A stretch of DNA of 6,708 nucleotides from Candidatus Aminicenantota bacterium. GTDB taxonomy: Bacteria; Acidobacteriota; Aminicenantia; UBA2199. The notes below the pieces were generated by a model, which saw only the letters and a list, made by a program, of their open reading frames with translations, was not told the DNA's origin and did not search any database. The stretch is from NCBI GenBank assembly GCA_030612495.1, contig JAUWNT010000115.1:1-6708 (forward strand), given 5' to 3'. Position numbers and translations under genes: made by a program. Shown here one piece after another: positions 1-6,602 of this stretch (positions are counted from its first letter, which is position 1; each line of letters starts with the position of its first letter).

Positions 1-6
1 AGAATT

Positions 7-12
7 GAGAGG
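7..12 (+). promoter_or_regulatory. Ribosome binding site of the TPR/propeller gene
   Basis: GAGAGG lies 5 bases before the ATG at 18 and is a good Shine-Dalgarno match. It supports 18 as the true start. The next three genes have no comparable site; only the envelope-protein gene at 4389 and the gene at 6655 do. Confidence 0.7.
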
Positions 13-17
13 TTAGT

Positions 18-2303
18 ATGAAAAAGACTATTTATATTTTAATTATATGTTTGTTTATTTCTATAATATCATTAACGTCCAACTTATTCTCTTCAAATAA
101 AGAGAATGTAGAGTTTAATAAAGCAATTGCATATTATCTACTTGAAAATTTTGAACTTTCAAAAAGATATTTAGGTATTTACTTCAAAAGCAACCCAAAT
201 TCACGCCTTAAAAGTAGTTTCAACCTATTGTTAGCAAAAGAGAATTGGGAAGCAACAAAAAAATTTAAGAATTACCTGGAATATAACCGCCTTTCGCCTA
301 TTGCTCTTGTTGGGATTGCTTTATCAACAAAAGATATGAAGAACAACACAAGTATAGAAAATTTGAAAAGAGCACTCAGGTTAAACCCCTCATATTCTGT
401 TGCTTATCTATGTTTAGGAATGGCATATATGAAAGAAAAAAACTTTCCAGCAGCAGAAAAATATCTTAATAAAGCATTGAAATATTCAAATATTACTGAA
501 TATAGAATTGTTTTAGGAAATCTTTATATAAAAACCGGAGAACCCAAATTAACATTACAACTACTTAAAAAGGAAGCTGATAAATCGCCAGACAACTTCT
601 ACCTTAATTTTTTAACAGCTGTTGCATATTTTAAACAGAATAAGCTTGAAGAGATGGGGCAATATATTCAAGCTGCAGTTGAAATTGATCCTGAAAATAA
701 TGAAGCGAAATTACTTATGGCAAAATACCTTTTAAGTAAAAAAGAATTTAAAAAAGCAAAATCTCTTCTAAAAAATCTAAAATTTGACAATTACAATGAA
801 GACTATATAAAAACTTATGCACATGCCTTACTTGAATTAAAAGATAGAAAAGCTTCAAAATATTTATATGAATTTTTTTCACAGAAAAAATGGGATAAAG
901 ACATAAATAGATTGTTTGCAATTTATTTCTCAAAGAATAAAAAAAAGAAAAAAAACAATATTCAAAACTGGATTAATAGAGCTATATTAAGTGGGGATAG
1001 TATTGATGAATTAAATGAATTATTCTCTGAAGAATTTGTATTCCCTGAATATAAAGCTTTTCCTTTTTTTGATATAAAAAAAATAAAATGGATTTCAAAT
1101 GAATTGCTTTTAATTGTTGGAAATAAAAAAAGCGGTCTTACTCATAAAATCTTTTTTATCGATATAAAAAACAAAAAAATAACAAATACTCTTAAATATC
1201 AAGGGAAATTTCAAGAATTTTTTATATCAAAAAATAAAAAGAAGATAATATTCTCCACATCTGCTGTAAAAGATGAAAAAGTTTACCTCTATTGCATAAC
1301 TAAAAAAGGGCGTAATTTCAAACTTGATCCAATTGTAAATTATGCTTTAAAAATGCCTTCTGTTTTAGTTGGATTTAATAAAAACGAAACTATTGCATAT
1401 ATTACAGATGCATCTGTCTCACAGCTTTCATTTGAATCCCCCTTTTCACAGATATCTTATTATGGGAAGAGGAAACCGGTTTATCCAAAATACCCTTTTT
1501 TAGTATATAAATACAATTTCGTAACAAAAAAATGTTTTAAATTAAGATACTTAAATCAGATAGAAAAAGCTCCTATAAGAGATATTAAGAAATACTCCCT
1601 TGTAAAAAGAGCCTATCAAACAAATTCAGATATTTCTCAATTAATTCAAAAAAGCCAGAAATTTGATTTAATATCCTCTAAGAGTGTGAAAATATATTTC
1701 TCAAAAAATTTGTCATCATTCATTATTTATCTTTCAGATTTGGATAATGCATTTCAAGCTATGGTTTTTAATAATTACAATAACAGTGTTATGAAATTCG
1801 ATGAAACCATGTTCCTTGGAGAGAATAACTATGCTGAAATAAAAATTCTTAGCTATGATCCAAAAAGGACTGAAATTAATATAATGACAAATGATAAAAA
1901 CAAATATTTGATTAATTTTAATTATAACTCTTTTTTATATAAAAAAATAACAAAAAATTTACTTGATTTTTTATATAACCCAACTCAAAATACTATTTAT
2001 TCTCTCAAAGAGAGGAATAATAAATTATATTATTTAGAGACAATTTTGGAATCTATTTCATTAAAGCCTTTTTCAAGAAAGAAGATAACCTCAAGAAGAG
2101 ATATAAATAATATCATAGATTGTGATGATTTGAATAAGTATGTCACAACCTATAATGGAGAACTTTTAAAAATCGATGAAAATAACAAAATTCATTATCT
2201 TGGCCCATCTCTTGAAGGCGTTTTAAACGAAATATCCCCAAACAAGAAAAAAGCTGCCGCATTTATAAATGGTAAGCTATATATACTTAATTGGTTTCTC
2301 TAA
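18..2303 (+). CDS. Exported TPR protein with C-terminal beta-propeller-like region
   Basis: A 761-residue protein. Residues 1-25 are a signal peptide or anchor: MKK followed by a hydrophobic stretch (about 5-24), with no clear cleavage site. Residues 33 to about 290 are helical TPR-type repeats; the clearest are 111-155 (LRLNPSYSVAYLCLGMAYM, then AAEKYLNKAL), 160-190, 195-228 (VEIDPENNEAKLLMA) and 229-251. A lysine-rich linker at 307-313 is followed, from about 345 to the end, by a beta-rich region with repeated hydrophobic-strand and turn patterns (KIFFIDIKNKKI, KKIIFSTSA, KLYILNWFL) that resemble WD40/PD40 propeller blades. No catalytic motif is visible. TPR plus propeller suggests a protein-interaction scaffold outside the inner membrane; this is inference. 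The start is supported by GAGAGG. It ends 10 bases before the DUF4416 start. No specific family was recognised. Confidence 0.85.
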   Translation: MKKTIYILIICLFISIISLTSNLFSSNKENVEFNKAIAYYLLENFELSKRYLGIYFKSNPNSRLKSSFNLLLAKENWEATKKFKNYLEYNRLSPIALVGIALSTKDMKNNTSIENLKRALRLNPSYSVAYLCLGMAYMKEKNFPAAEKYLNKALKYSNITEYRIVLGNLYIKTGEPKLTLQLLKKEADKSPDNFYLNFLTAVAYFKQNKLEEMGQYIQAAVEIDPENNEAKLLMAKYLLSKKEFKKAKSLLKNLKFDNYNEDYIKTYAHALLELKDRKASKYLYEFFSQKKWDKDINRLFAIYFSKNKKKKKNNIQNWINRAILSGDSIDELNELFSEEFVFPEYKAFPFFDIKKIKWISNELLLIVGNKKSGLTHKIFFIDIKNKKITNTLKYQGKFQEFFISKNKKKIIFSTSAVKDEKVYLYCITKKGRNFKLDPIVNYALKMPSVLVGFNKNETIAYITDASVSQLSFESPFSQISYYGKRKPVYPKYPFLVYKYNFVTKKCFKLRYLNQIEKAPIRDIKKYSLVKRAYQTNSDISQLIQKSQKFDLISSKSVKIYFSKNLSSFIIYLSDLDNAFQAMVFNNYNNSVMKFDETMFLGENNYAEIKILSYDPKRTEINIMTNDKNKYLINFNYNSFLYKKITKNLLDFLYNPTQNTIYSLKERNNKLYYLETILESISLKPFSRKKITSRRDINNIIDCDDLNKYVTTYNGELLKIDENNKIHYLGPSLEGVLNEISPNKKKAAAFINGKLYILNWFL

Positions 2304-2313
2304 ATTATTCTCA

Positions 2314-2850
2314 ATGGGAATTGAAACAAAATTTACTAAAGTAAAACTTTTTTCAGGAATTATTTACAAAAAAGTTGAGCAAAAAGAAAAGATTAAAATA
2401 ATATTACAAAAAAAATATTCCCCTATTGATTTTGAAACTGAAGAGATCCCTTTTGATATGACCGACTATTACAATAAAGAAATGGGAAGTCCCCTGTTTA
2501 AAATGATTATATCTTTTAAGGATTTAATTTATCCGAACCAATTACCAGACATAAAAATATTTACAGATCAATTAGAGCAAAACACAGCTATTTCTGGAAA
2601 TAGAGTAATTAATATTGACCCCGGATTTCTATCACAAGCGAATGTAATTATTGCTACAACAAAGAATCATTATCATAGAGTACCACTTCAAAAGGGAATA
2701 TATGCACATATTGAATATATAATAAAGAAAAATAAATTAGCTACTCTTGAATGGACCTACCCTGATTTCAAAAAAGAAGATTACATGAATTTTTTTACAA
2801 AGTTGAAAGTATTATATAAAGAAAATTTAAGAAAGGTATATGGAGTCTGA
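2314..2850 (+). CDS. DUF4416 family protein
   Basis: A 178-residue protein matching DUF4416, a family of unknown function, as I know it. Conserved features in order: the N-terminal KVKLFSGIIY strand (10-18), SPIDFETEEIPFDMTDYYNKEMG (36-58), the F-x-DLI motif (68-72), DIKIFTDQLEQ (79-89), the NIDPGFL block (100-106), ATTKNHYHRVPL (114-125), GIYAHIEY (128-135) and the closing LEWTYPDFK (145-153). Length is normal for the family, so the gene is intact. An ATG at 2269 in the same frame would add 15 residues (MVSYIYLIGFSKLFS) and overlap the previous gene by 35 bases; the family starts just before the KLF strand, so I chose 2314. Neither start has a clear Shine-Dalgarno site, so translational coupling to the preceding gene is likely. 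Its role and its link to the kinase operon 15 bases downstream are unknown. Confidence 0.88.
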   Translation: MGIETKFTKVKLFSGIIYKKVEQKEKIKIILQKKYSPIDFETEEIPFDMTDYYNKEMGSPLFKMIISFKDLIYPNQLPDIKIFTDQLEQNTAISGNRVINIDPGFLSQANVIIATTKNHYHRVPLQKGIYAHIEYIIKKNKLATLEWTYPDFKKEDYMNFFTKLKVLYKENLRKVYGV

Positions 2851-2865
2851 CCTCTATAATTAATT

Positions 2866-4392
2866 ATGAAATTAAACATTTTCTGGAGAATGGTTATAGG
2901 TTTTCTGGTTGCTGTACTGCTGGTTGTTATAATTAGTTCACACTCTATTTACAAATTAACTCAATTAAATAGAATTACAAATTCTATTTTAACCATTGAC
3001 CAGCCATCAATTGAAACTGAAAAAAAAATGATCGATTCTTTACTATCTCAAGTTCGCAATGAGCAAAAGTATCTAATAACAAAAGATAAAGCTTTTTACG
3101 AACTCTTTCAGTCTCACAAAGCTGAATTTATTTCATATTTAAGTCAATTAAATATTTTACTTGACTCTTCAGAAAAAAATATATTAAAAAATAAAGTTAA
3201 AGATTTATATCTCCTATATATTCAATTTATAGAAAAAGATATAAATTCTTTAAATAATGACTCCCTTTCTGAAAATCAATATGAAATGGAAAAGAACAAA
3301 ATAATTGATCGAATAACCAGAATTATCAATGAACTTATTATGCTCAGTCAATCCACAATAAACAATAAAGTAAAGTACTCTAGAGAAATTGGTGGCAGAG
3401 CTGCTTTAATGGCAGAAAGCATGGCAATTATAAGTCTAATACTTGGGATACTATTATCTTTTTATATTACTCGTAGTATTAATAATCCTCTAAAAAAACT
3501 GGAGGCGCAAACAAAAAATATTGCAGATGGAAAATTTGACTCAAAAATAGAGATAAGCTCTCCTGTAGAACTATCTACGCTAGCAAACTCTTTTAACCAA
3601 ATGTGTGATGAACTTAGGAAATTAGATGAAATAAAATCAGGATTCATTTCTCACATCTCCCATGAATTACGCACACCTCTTACTTCAATAAATGAAGCTA
3701 ATAATTTACTTATAGATGAAATACCTGGGGAAATTACAGAAAAACAAAAACGCCTCTTAGAAATCATAAGACAAGACACCAATAAACTAATCAAGCTGAT
3801 TAATGAACTACTTGATCTATCCAAGATGGAAGCAGGAATGATGGATTACAATTTAGTCAAAGTTGATATTCCCAAACTTATTGACCAGTGTATTTCCGAT
3901 ATAAAGCTTCTAACCAAAAAGAAAAAGATTCAAATTAATAGTTCAATGGAGAAAGGGATCCCCCCTATTGAAATAGACATTGATAAAATTCAGCAAGTAA
4001 TTAACAACTTATTAAGTAATGCAGCAAAATTCACTCCTGAAAGAGGAATAATCAATATAAATGCTAAGCTTGTTAAAATAAATAAATATGAAAATAAGCT
4101 TAAAGAGGGTCTTTTCTTACAGGTTGGTATTTCAGATACAGGTATTGGCATTCCCCAAGAATACCTGAATAAGATATTTGATAAATTTCAACAAATAAAT
4201 CCAACATTAAATAGCTCTATCAAAGGAACTGGTTTAGGGTTATCTATTACCAAACATATAATTGAAGCTCATAAAGGAAAAATTTGGGTAAAAAGTCAAT
4301 TAGGAAAAGGAAGTACTTTTACTTTCATTCTACCTGTAAATGAGAAAAATAAAACTGATTGTATAGGAAATAAAATGGAGAAAAAACTATGA
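2866..4392 (+). CDS. Membrane histidine kinase, QseE/GlrK-like
   Basis: A 508-residue sensor kinase of the inner membrane. TM1 spans about 9-25; a helical periplasmic region of about 155 residues (28-183) has no recognisable ligand pocket; TM2 spans about 184-202. HAMP follows (about 202-255, with FNQM at 243-246), then HisKA with the H-box SHISHELRTPL and phospho-acceptor His266, then HATPase_c: N-box NLLSNAAKF (381-389, Asn385), G1 DTGIGIP (424-430), F-box FDKF (438-441) and G2 GTGLGL (454-459). All catalytic boxes are intact. It should autophosphorylate on His266 and pass the phosphate to Asp54 of the regulator at 4972. The start fits the usual MKLxIFWR opening of this kinase type, although GGAG (2842-2845) is too far upstream to serve as its ribosome site. 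Its stop overlaps the next gene's ATG (ATGA). Kinase assignment is firm; QseE/GlrK orthology rests on gene order and the type of partner regulator. Confidence 0.93.
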   Translation: MKLNIFWRMVIGFLVAVLLVVIISSHSIYKLTQLNRITNSILTIDQPSIETEKKMIDSLLSQVRNEQKYLITKDKAFYELFQSHKAEFISYLSQLNILLDSSEKNILKNKVKDLYLLYIQFIEKDINSLNNDSLSENQYEMEKNKIIDRITRIINELIMLSQSTINNKVKYSREIGGRAALMAESMAIISLILGILLSFYITRSINNPLKKLEAQTKNIADGKFDSKIEISSPVELSTLANSFNQMCDELRKLDEIKSGFISHISHELRTPLTSINEANNLLIDEIPGEITEKQKRLLEIIRQDTNKLIKLINELLDLSKMEAGMMDYNLVKVDIPKLIDQCISDIKLLTKKKKIQINSSMEKGIPPIEIDIDKIQQVINNLLSNAAKFTPERGIININAKLVKINKYENKLKEGLFLQVGISDTGIGIPQEYLNKIFDKFQQINPTLNSSIKGTGLGLSITKHIIEAHKGKIWVKSQLGKGSTFTFILPVNEKNKTDCIGNKMEKKL

Positions 4393-4958
4393 TGTTAAAA
4401 TACAAGTCTCTTCCAAAGAATAAATTTATAATTCTTATTATCACATTAATAGCCTTTATTTCATATAACTGTTCCACATTCATTCTTTCTTCTAAAAATA
4501 TAGAAATTAAAGAACATCTCCATTCTGCAAAGAAACTCTTAAAACAAAAAAAATATGAGCAAGCTATAAATAAAAATAAGATGATCCTGGATAAATATAC
4601 TAAAAATCCATGGGAAGATCACATTCTATTTAATCTGGGCTGTCTTTATTCCCATTATGACAATCCAAATAAAAATTTTCTAAAATCAAAATTATATTTT
4701 CAAAGATTGATTGATGAATTTCCAAACAGCTCTTTACAAAAAAAAGCCAAAATCTGGTTATCAATATTGAAAGAATTATTATCAAAAGAAAATGGAATGA
4801 AAAAATTAGAAAAGAAAATTAATGATCAAAAAGCAGTAATAGATCTTCTAAAGGCTCAATTAAAAAAAATCAAGAAAATTGATATTCAATTGGACAAAAA
4901 AGAGAGAAAAATGAAAAAAGAATCATCTAAAACTCATAATTCTACAAATAAAAAATGA
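4389..4958 (+). CDS. Small TPR/coiled-coil envelope protein, QseG-like position
   Basis: A 189-residue protein. Residues 1-11 are basic, 12-25 hydrophobic (FIILIITLIAFIS), followed by Cys28 in ISYNC: a signal peptide with a poor lipobox (Tyr and Asn at -2 and -1 are unusual), so either a lipoprotein or an N-terminally anchored protein. Residues 42-125 form a TPR-like helical unit (SAKKLLKQKKYEQAINKNK; then LFNLGCLYSHY and YFQRLIDEFPNSS), as in YfiO/YbgF-type proteins. Residues 132-180 are a lysine-rich predicted coiled coil. The ATG overlaps the kinase stop by four bases, and GGAG at 4377-4380 gives a proper ribosome site. Its place between kinase and regulator is that of QseG, the outer-membrane lipoprotein known to interact with kinase QseE in enterobacteria. 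I see no clear sequence similarity to QseG, so the shared role is inferred from position. A second ATG at 4392 could also start it. Confidence 0.8.
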   Translation: MMLKYKSLPKNKFIILIITLIAFISYNCSTFILSSKNIEIKEHLHSAKKLLKQKKYEQAINKNKMILDKYTKNPWEDHILFNLGCLYSHYDNPNKNFLKSKLYFQRLIDEFPNSSLQKKAKIWLSILKELLSKENGMKKLEKKINDQKAVIDLLKAQLKKIKKIDIQLDKKERKMKKESSKTHNSTNKK

Positions 4959-4971
4959 TATAATAATAGAA

Positions 4972-6327
4972 ATGGCACATGAAAAAATTTTAATTGTAGA
5001 TGATGATGAAAATATTTTAGAAGTAATTAAAATGAGATTAGAGGCTGTTGGATATAATATAACAACAGCTTTAAGTGGTGACCAAGCTTTGATTAAAGGT
5101 AGAGAAGAAATTTTCGACCTGGTTATTACTGATCTAAAGATGTCTCCAAAAGATGGAATACAACTAATGGAAGAGTTGTTACTTATTAACCCTGAAATGC
5201 CAATTATAATCCTTACTGCTCATGGTACTATAAAAAATGCGGTTGAAGCAGTAAAAAAAGGAGCTTATAGTTATTTATTAAAACCGTTCGATAATAAAGA
5301 ACTAATCCTTCATATAAATAATGCTTTAGAAAAACAGAAGCTAAAAAACAAAATAAAATACTTACAGACCATCATCCAGGAAAAATATGGTTTTGATAAC
5401 ATCATAGGAAAGAGTGAGAAAATGAAGAAAGTTTTTAAAAAGATCTCCCAGATAGCTAAAACAGACTCTTCCATTTACATATATGGTGAAAGTGGAACAG
5501 GAAAGGAATTAGTAGCTAAAGCTATTCATTTTAGCAGTCATCGAGCAAATGCCCCATTTATTACTATAAGTTGTGGAGCCTTACCAGAAACGCTCCTGGA
5601 AAATGAGCTCTTTGGTCATGTTAAGGGAGCATATACTGATGCTTTTGAATCAAAAAAAGGATTATTTGCTCAAGCTAATAAAGGGACAATTTTTTTAGAT
5701 GAAATTGGGGAAATTCCTCCTTCTTTCCAGGTAAAATTACTAAGAGTACTTCAGGAGCGAGAATTCAAACCAGTTGGAAGTGATGAATCCATAAAAACTG
5801 ACACAAGAGTAATAGTTGCAACTAACAGGGACCTTAATGAAGCAGTAGAAAATGGAAATTTCAGAGAAGATCTATTTTATAGAATACATGTGATCCCTAT
5901 AAGTTTACCTCCCCTTCGTGATAGGAAAGAAGATATTCCTCTTCTTGCTAATTATTTTTTAAAAAAATATATAAAAAAATCTAAAAAGAAAATAGATGGT
6001 ATAACTGCTCCAGCTATAAGAAAAATGATGCTCTACAATTGGCCTGGAAATGTAAGAGAATTAGAGAATAAAATAGAATATGCTATTGCTATGTGTGAAA
6101 AAACAAAAATTGCTTGTGAAGATATATTTTTACCTAAAATTGGCAAAACAAAAAATGTGAAACCTTTTAAAAAAGCAAAAGAGGAATTTGAAAAAGAATA
6201 TCTTATTAAACTGTTAAAAATTAATAGAGGAAATATCACCAATACTGCGAAAATGGCTAAAAAAAATAGGTCAGATATATATAATTTGATAAAAAAATAC
6301 AATATCAATCCGGATGATTATAGATAA
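4972..6327 (+). CDS. Sigma-54-dependent response regulator, GlrR/QseF-like
   Basis: A 451-residue cytoplasmic activator with three domains. Receiver (1-120): acidic pair Asp10/Asp11, phospho-acceptor Asp54 (VITDLKM), Thr82 and Lys104 (LLKPF). AAA+ sigma-54 interaction domain (about 143-375): Walker A GESGTGKE (172-179), sigma-54 contact loop GAYTDA (219-224, instead of the usual GAFTGA), Walker B GTIFLDE (238-244), sensor I VATNRD (282-287), arginine fingers Arg298 and Arg304 in FREDLFYR, sensor II WPGNVREL (357-364). Fis-type helix-turn-helix (about 406-445): NRGNITNTAKMAKKNRSDIYNLIKKY, ending NPDDYR. This tail closely resembles that of E. coli GlrR/QseF (GNVT-AARMA-RNRT-FYKLL-RH, then DFK) as I recall it, which with the gene order supports a GlrR/QseF-type assignment. 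No ribosome site is visible in the 13-base gap after the preceding gene. A candidate binding site starts one base after its stop codon. Confidence 0.94.
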   Translation: MAHEKILIVDDDENILEVIKMRLEAVGYNITTALSGDQALIKGREEIFDLVITDLKMSPKDGIQLMEELLLINPEMPIIILTAHGTIKNAVEAVKKGAYSYLLKPFDNKELILHINNALEKQKLKNKIKYLQTIIQEKYGFDNIIGKSEKMKKVFKKISQIAKTDSSIYIYGESGTGKELVAKAIHFSSHRANAPFITISCGALPETLLENELFGHVKGAYTDAFESKKGLFAQANKGTIFLDEIGEIPPSFQVKLLRVLQEREFKPVGSDESIKTDTRVIVATNRDLNEAVENGNFREDLFYRIHVIPISLPPLRDRKEDIPLLANYFLKKYIKKSKKKIDGITAPAIRKMMLYNWPGNVRELENKIEYAIAMCEKTKIACEDIFLPKIGKTKNVKPFKKAKEEFEKEYLIKLLKINRGNITNTAKMAKKNRSDIYNLIKKYNINPDDYR

Positions 6328-6328
6328 T

Positions 6329-6346
6329 TGTCCGAAATTTCATACA
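6329..6346. promoter_or_regulatory. Candidate activator site 1 (TGT-N12-ACA dyad)
   Basis: TGTCCGAAATTTCATACA, extendable by one matching pair to TTGT...ACAA (6328-6347), with 8 of 10 symmetric pairs. The right half CATACAA equals that of the other two sites; the left half is TGTCCG instead of TGTATG. Its centre is about 291 bp upstream of the predicted sigma-54 start. It begins within two bases of the regulator's stop codon. The TGT-N12-ACA geometry equals that of the enterobacterial GlrR site (TGTC-N10-GACA, recalled). Confidence 0.5.
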
Positions 6347-6357
6347 ATCGGGTAAAC

Positions 6358-6389
6358 CTCTATCAGGTCTGATTATAGAGCATTTTTTT
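6358..6389 (+). terminator. Weak hairpin with T7 run, repeat unit A
   Basis: CTCTAT (6358-6363) pairs perfectly with ATAGAG (6375-6380) around an 11-base loop, followed after CA by seven T (6383-6389). It lies 31 bases after the response regulator stop, where an operon terminator is expected. The stem is short and AT-rich, so efficiency may be low. A competing hairpin, ACCT (6356-6359) with AGGT (6365-6368), is present in both repeat units. Confidence 0.5.
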
Positions 6390-6396
6390 AAATCTA

Positions 6397-6414
6397 TGTA
6401 TGAAAAACCATACA
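6397..6414. promoter_or_regulatory. Candidate activator site 2 (18-bp palindrome)
   Basis: TGTATG-AAAAAC-CATACA: perfect 6-bp half-sites around a 6-bp spacer. It spans the junction of repeat units A and B. Its centre lies 68 bp after site 1 and about 223 bp upstream of the predicted sigma-54 start. It fits an upstream activating sequence for a Fis-type helix-turn-helix dimer; the regulator at 4972 is the obvious candidate. Confidence 0.6.
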
Positions 6415-6425
6415 ATCGGGTAAAC

Positions 6426-6456
6426 CTTTATCAGGTACGGTTATAGGGCATTTTTT
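6426..6456 (+). terminator. Weak hairpin with T6 run, repeat unit B
   Basis: CTTTAT (6426-6431) pairs with ATAGGG (6443-6448) using two G-U pairs, followed by CA and six T. It is the counterpart of the hairpin in unit A. Both stem differences from unit A (C-G to U-G, U-A to U-G) keep pairing, but the stem is weaker. It is possibly a second, backup terminator or a decaying duplicate. Confidence 0.35.
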
Positions 6457-6466
6457 CAAAAATCTA

Positions 6467-6484
6467 TGTATGAAAAACCATACA
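6467..6484. promoter_or_regulatory. Candidate activator site 3 (18-bp palindrome)
   Basis: An identical copy of site 2 (TGTATG-AAAAAC-CATACA), centred 70 bp further downstream and about 153 bp upstream of the predicted sigma-54 start. This is inside the usual range for sigma-54 enhancers. It spans the junction between unit B and the partial third repeat. Confidence 0.6.
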
Positions 6485-6491
6485 ATAATCT

Positions 6492-6541
6492 AAAAAATAA
6501 ATTAAAACTAATATAAAATTAAAATAAAAAAATAATAAAAA
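6492..6541. other. Phased A-tracts, probable intrinsic DNA bend
   Basis: A-tracts at 6492-6497, 6504-6507, 6515-6518, 6526-6532 and 6537-6541 have centres about 11, 11, 12 and 10 bases apart, close to the helical repeat. This pattern normally gives intrinsic curvature. It sits between the three dyads and the sigma-54 promoter, where IHF or a static bend usually assists looping. No IHF consensus was found. Bases 6542-6600 show nothing I can name. Confidence 0.55.
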
Positions 6542-6602
6542 CCTCTTTTATATTCGATGTCTTGGATAATATTTTAGTTATAATTATCAATTTCACCAAA
6601 CT

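Larger units (their letters stand above)
6341..6486. repeat. 68/70-bp direct tandem repeat plus 8-bp partial copy
   Basis: Unit A is 6341-6408 (68 bp) and unit B 6409-6478 (70 bp); both start CATACAATCGGGTAAACCT and end ATCTATGTATGAAAAAC. They differ at about six positions and by a 2-base length change after the T-run. A third copy is reduced to CATACAAT (6479-6486). The differences are concentrated in the hairpin loop, stem and T-run, while the sequences spanning the unit junction (the 18-bp dyad) are identical. The array therefore duplicates both a putative protein site and a hairpin with T-run. Confidence 0.9.

Noticed and set aside
748..933. Open frame of 61 codons on the - strand.
   Set aside because: It is antisense to the TPR region of the first gene and has no supporting signals.
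2269..2313. Upstream ATG for the DUF4416 gene, giving 193 residues and overlapping the preceding gene.
   Set aside because: The extra 15 residues do not belong to the family, which begins at the KLF strand, and there is no ribosome site at 2269.
3462..3647. Open frame of 61 codons on the - strand.
   Set aside because: It is antisense to the HAMP region of the kinase, with no ribosome site or recognisable product.
6033..6308. Open frame of 91 codons on the - strand.
   Set aside because: It lies wholly antisense to the conserved DNA-binding end of the response regulator; its hydrophobic look is what Lys/Glu/Asn-rich coding gives when read backwards.
6349..6456. Riboswitch or small RNA in the hairpin repeats.
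   Set aside because: No known riboswitch core or convincing own promoter is visible; operon terminators or paired operator/hairpin units fit with fewer assumptions.
6341..6486. Direct repeats considered as a CRISPR array.
   Set aside because: There are only two full units of 68/70 bp lying back to back without unique spacers, and no cas genes in the window.
6562..6584. TTGGAT and TATAAT as a sigma-70 promoter.
   Set aside because: The hexamers are only 11 bp apart, too close for a -35/-10 pair; the sigma-54 site just downstream explains the gene better.
6585..6597. Possible IHF site starting TATCAA.
   Set aside because: The left half matches WATCAA but the required TTR after four bases is absent (ACC), and it lies very close to the -24 element.
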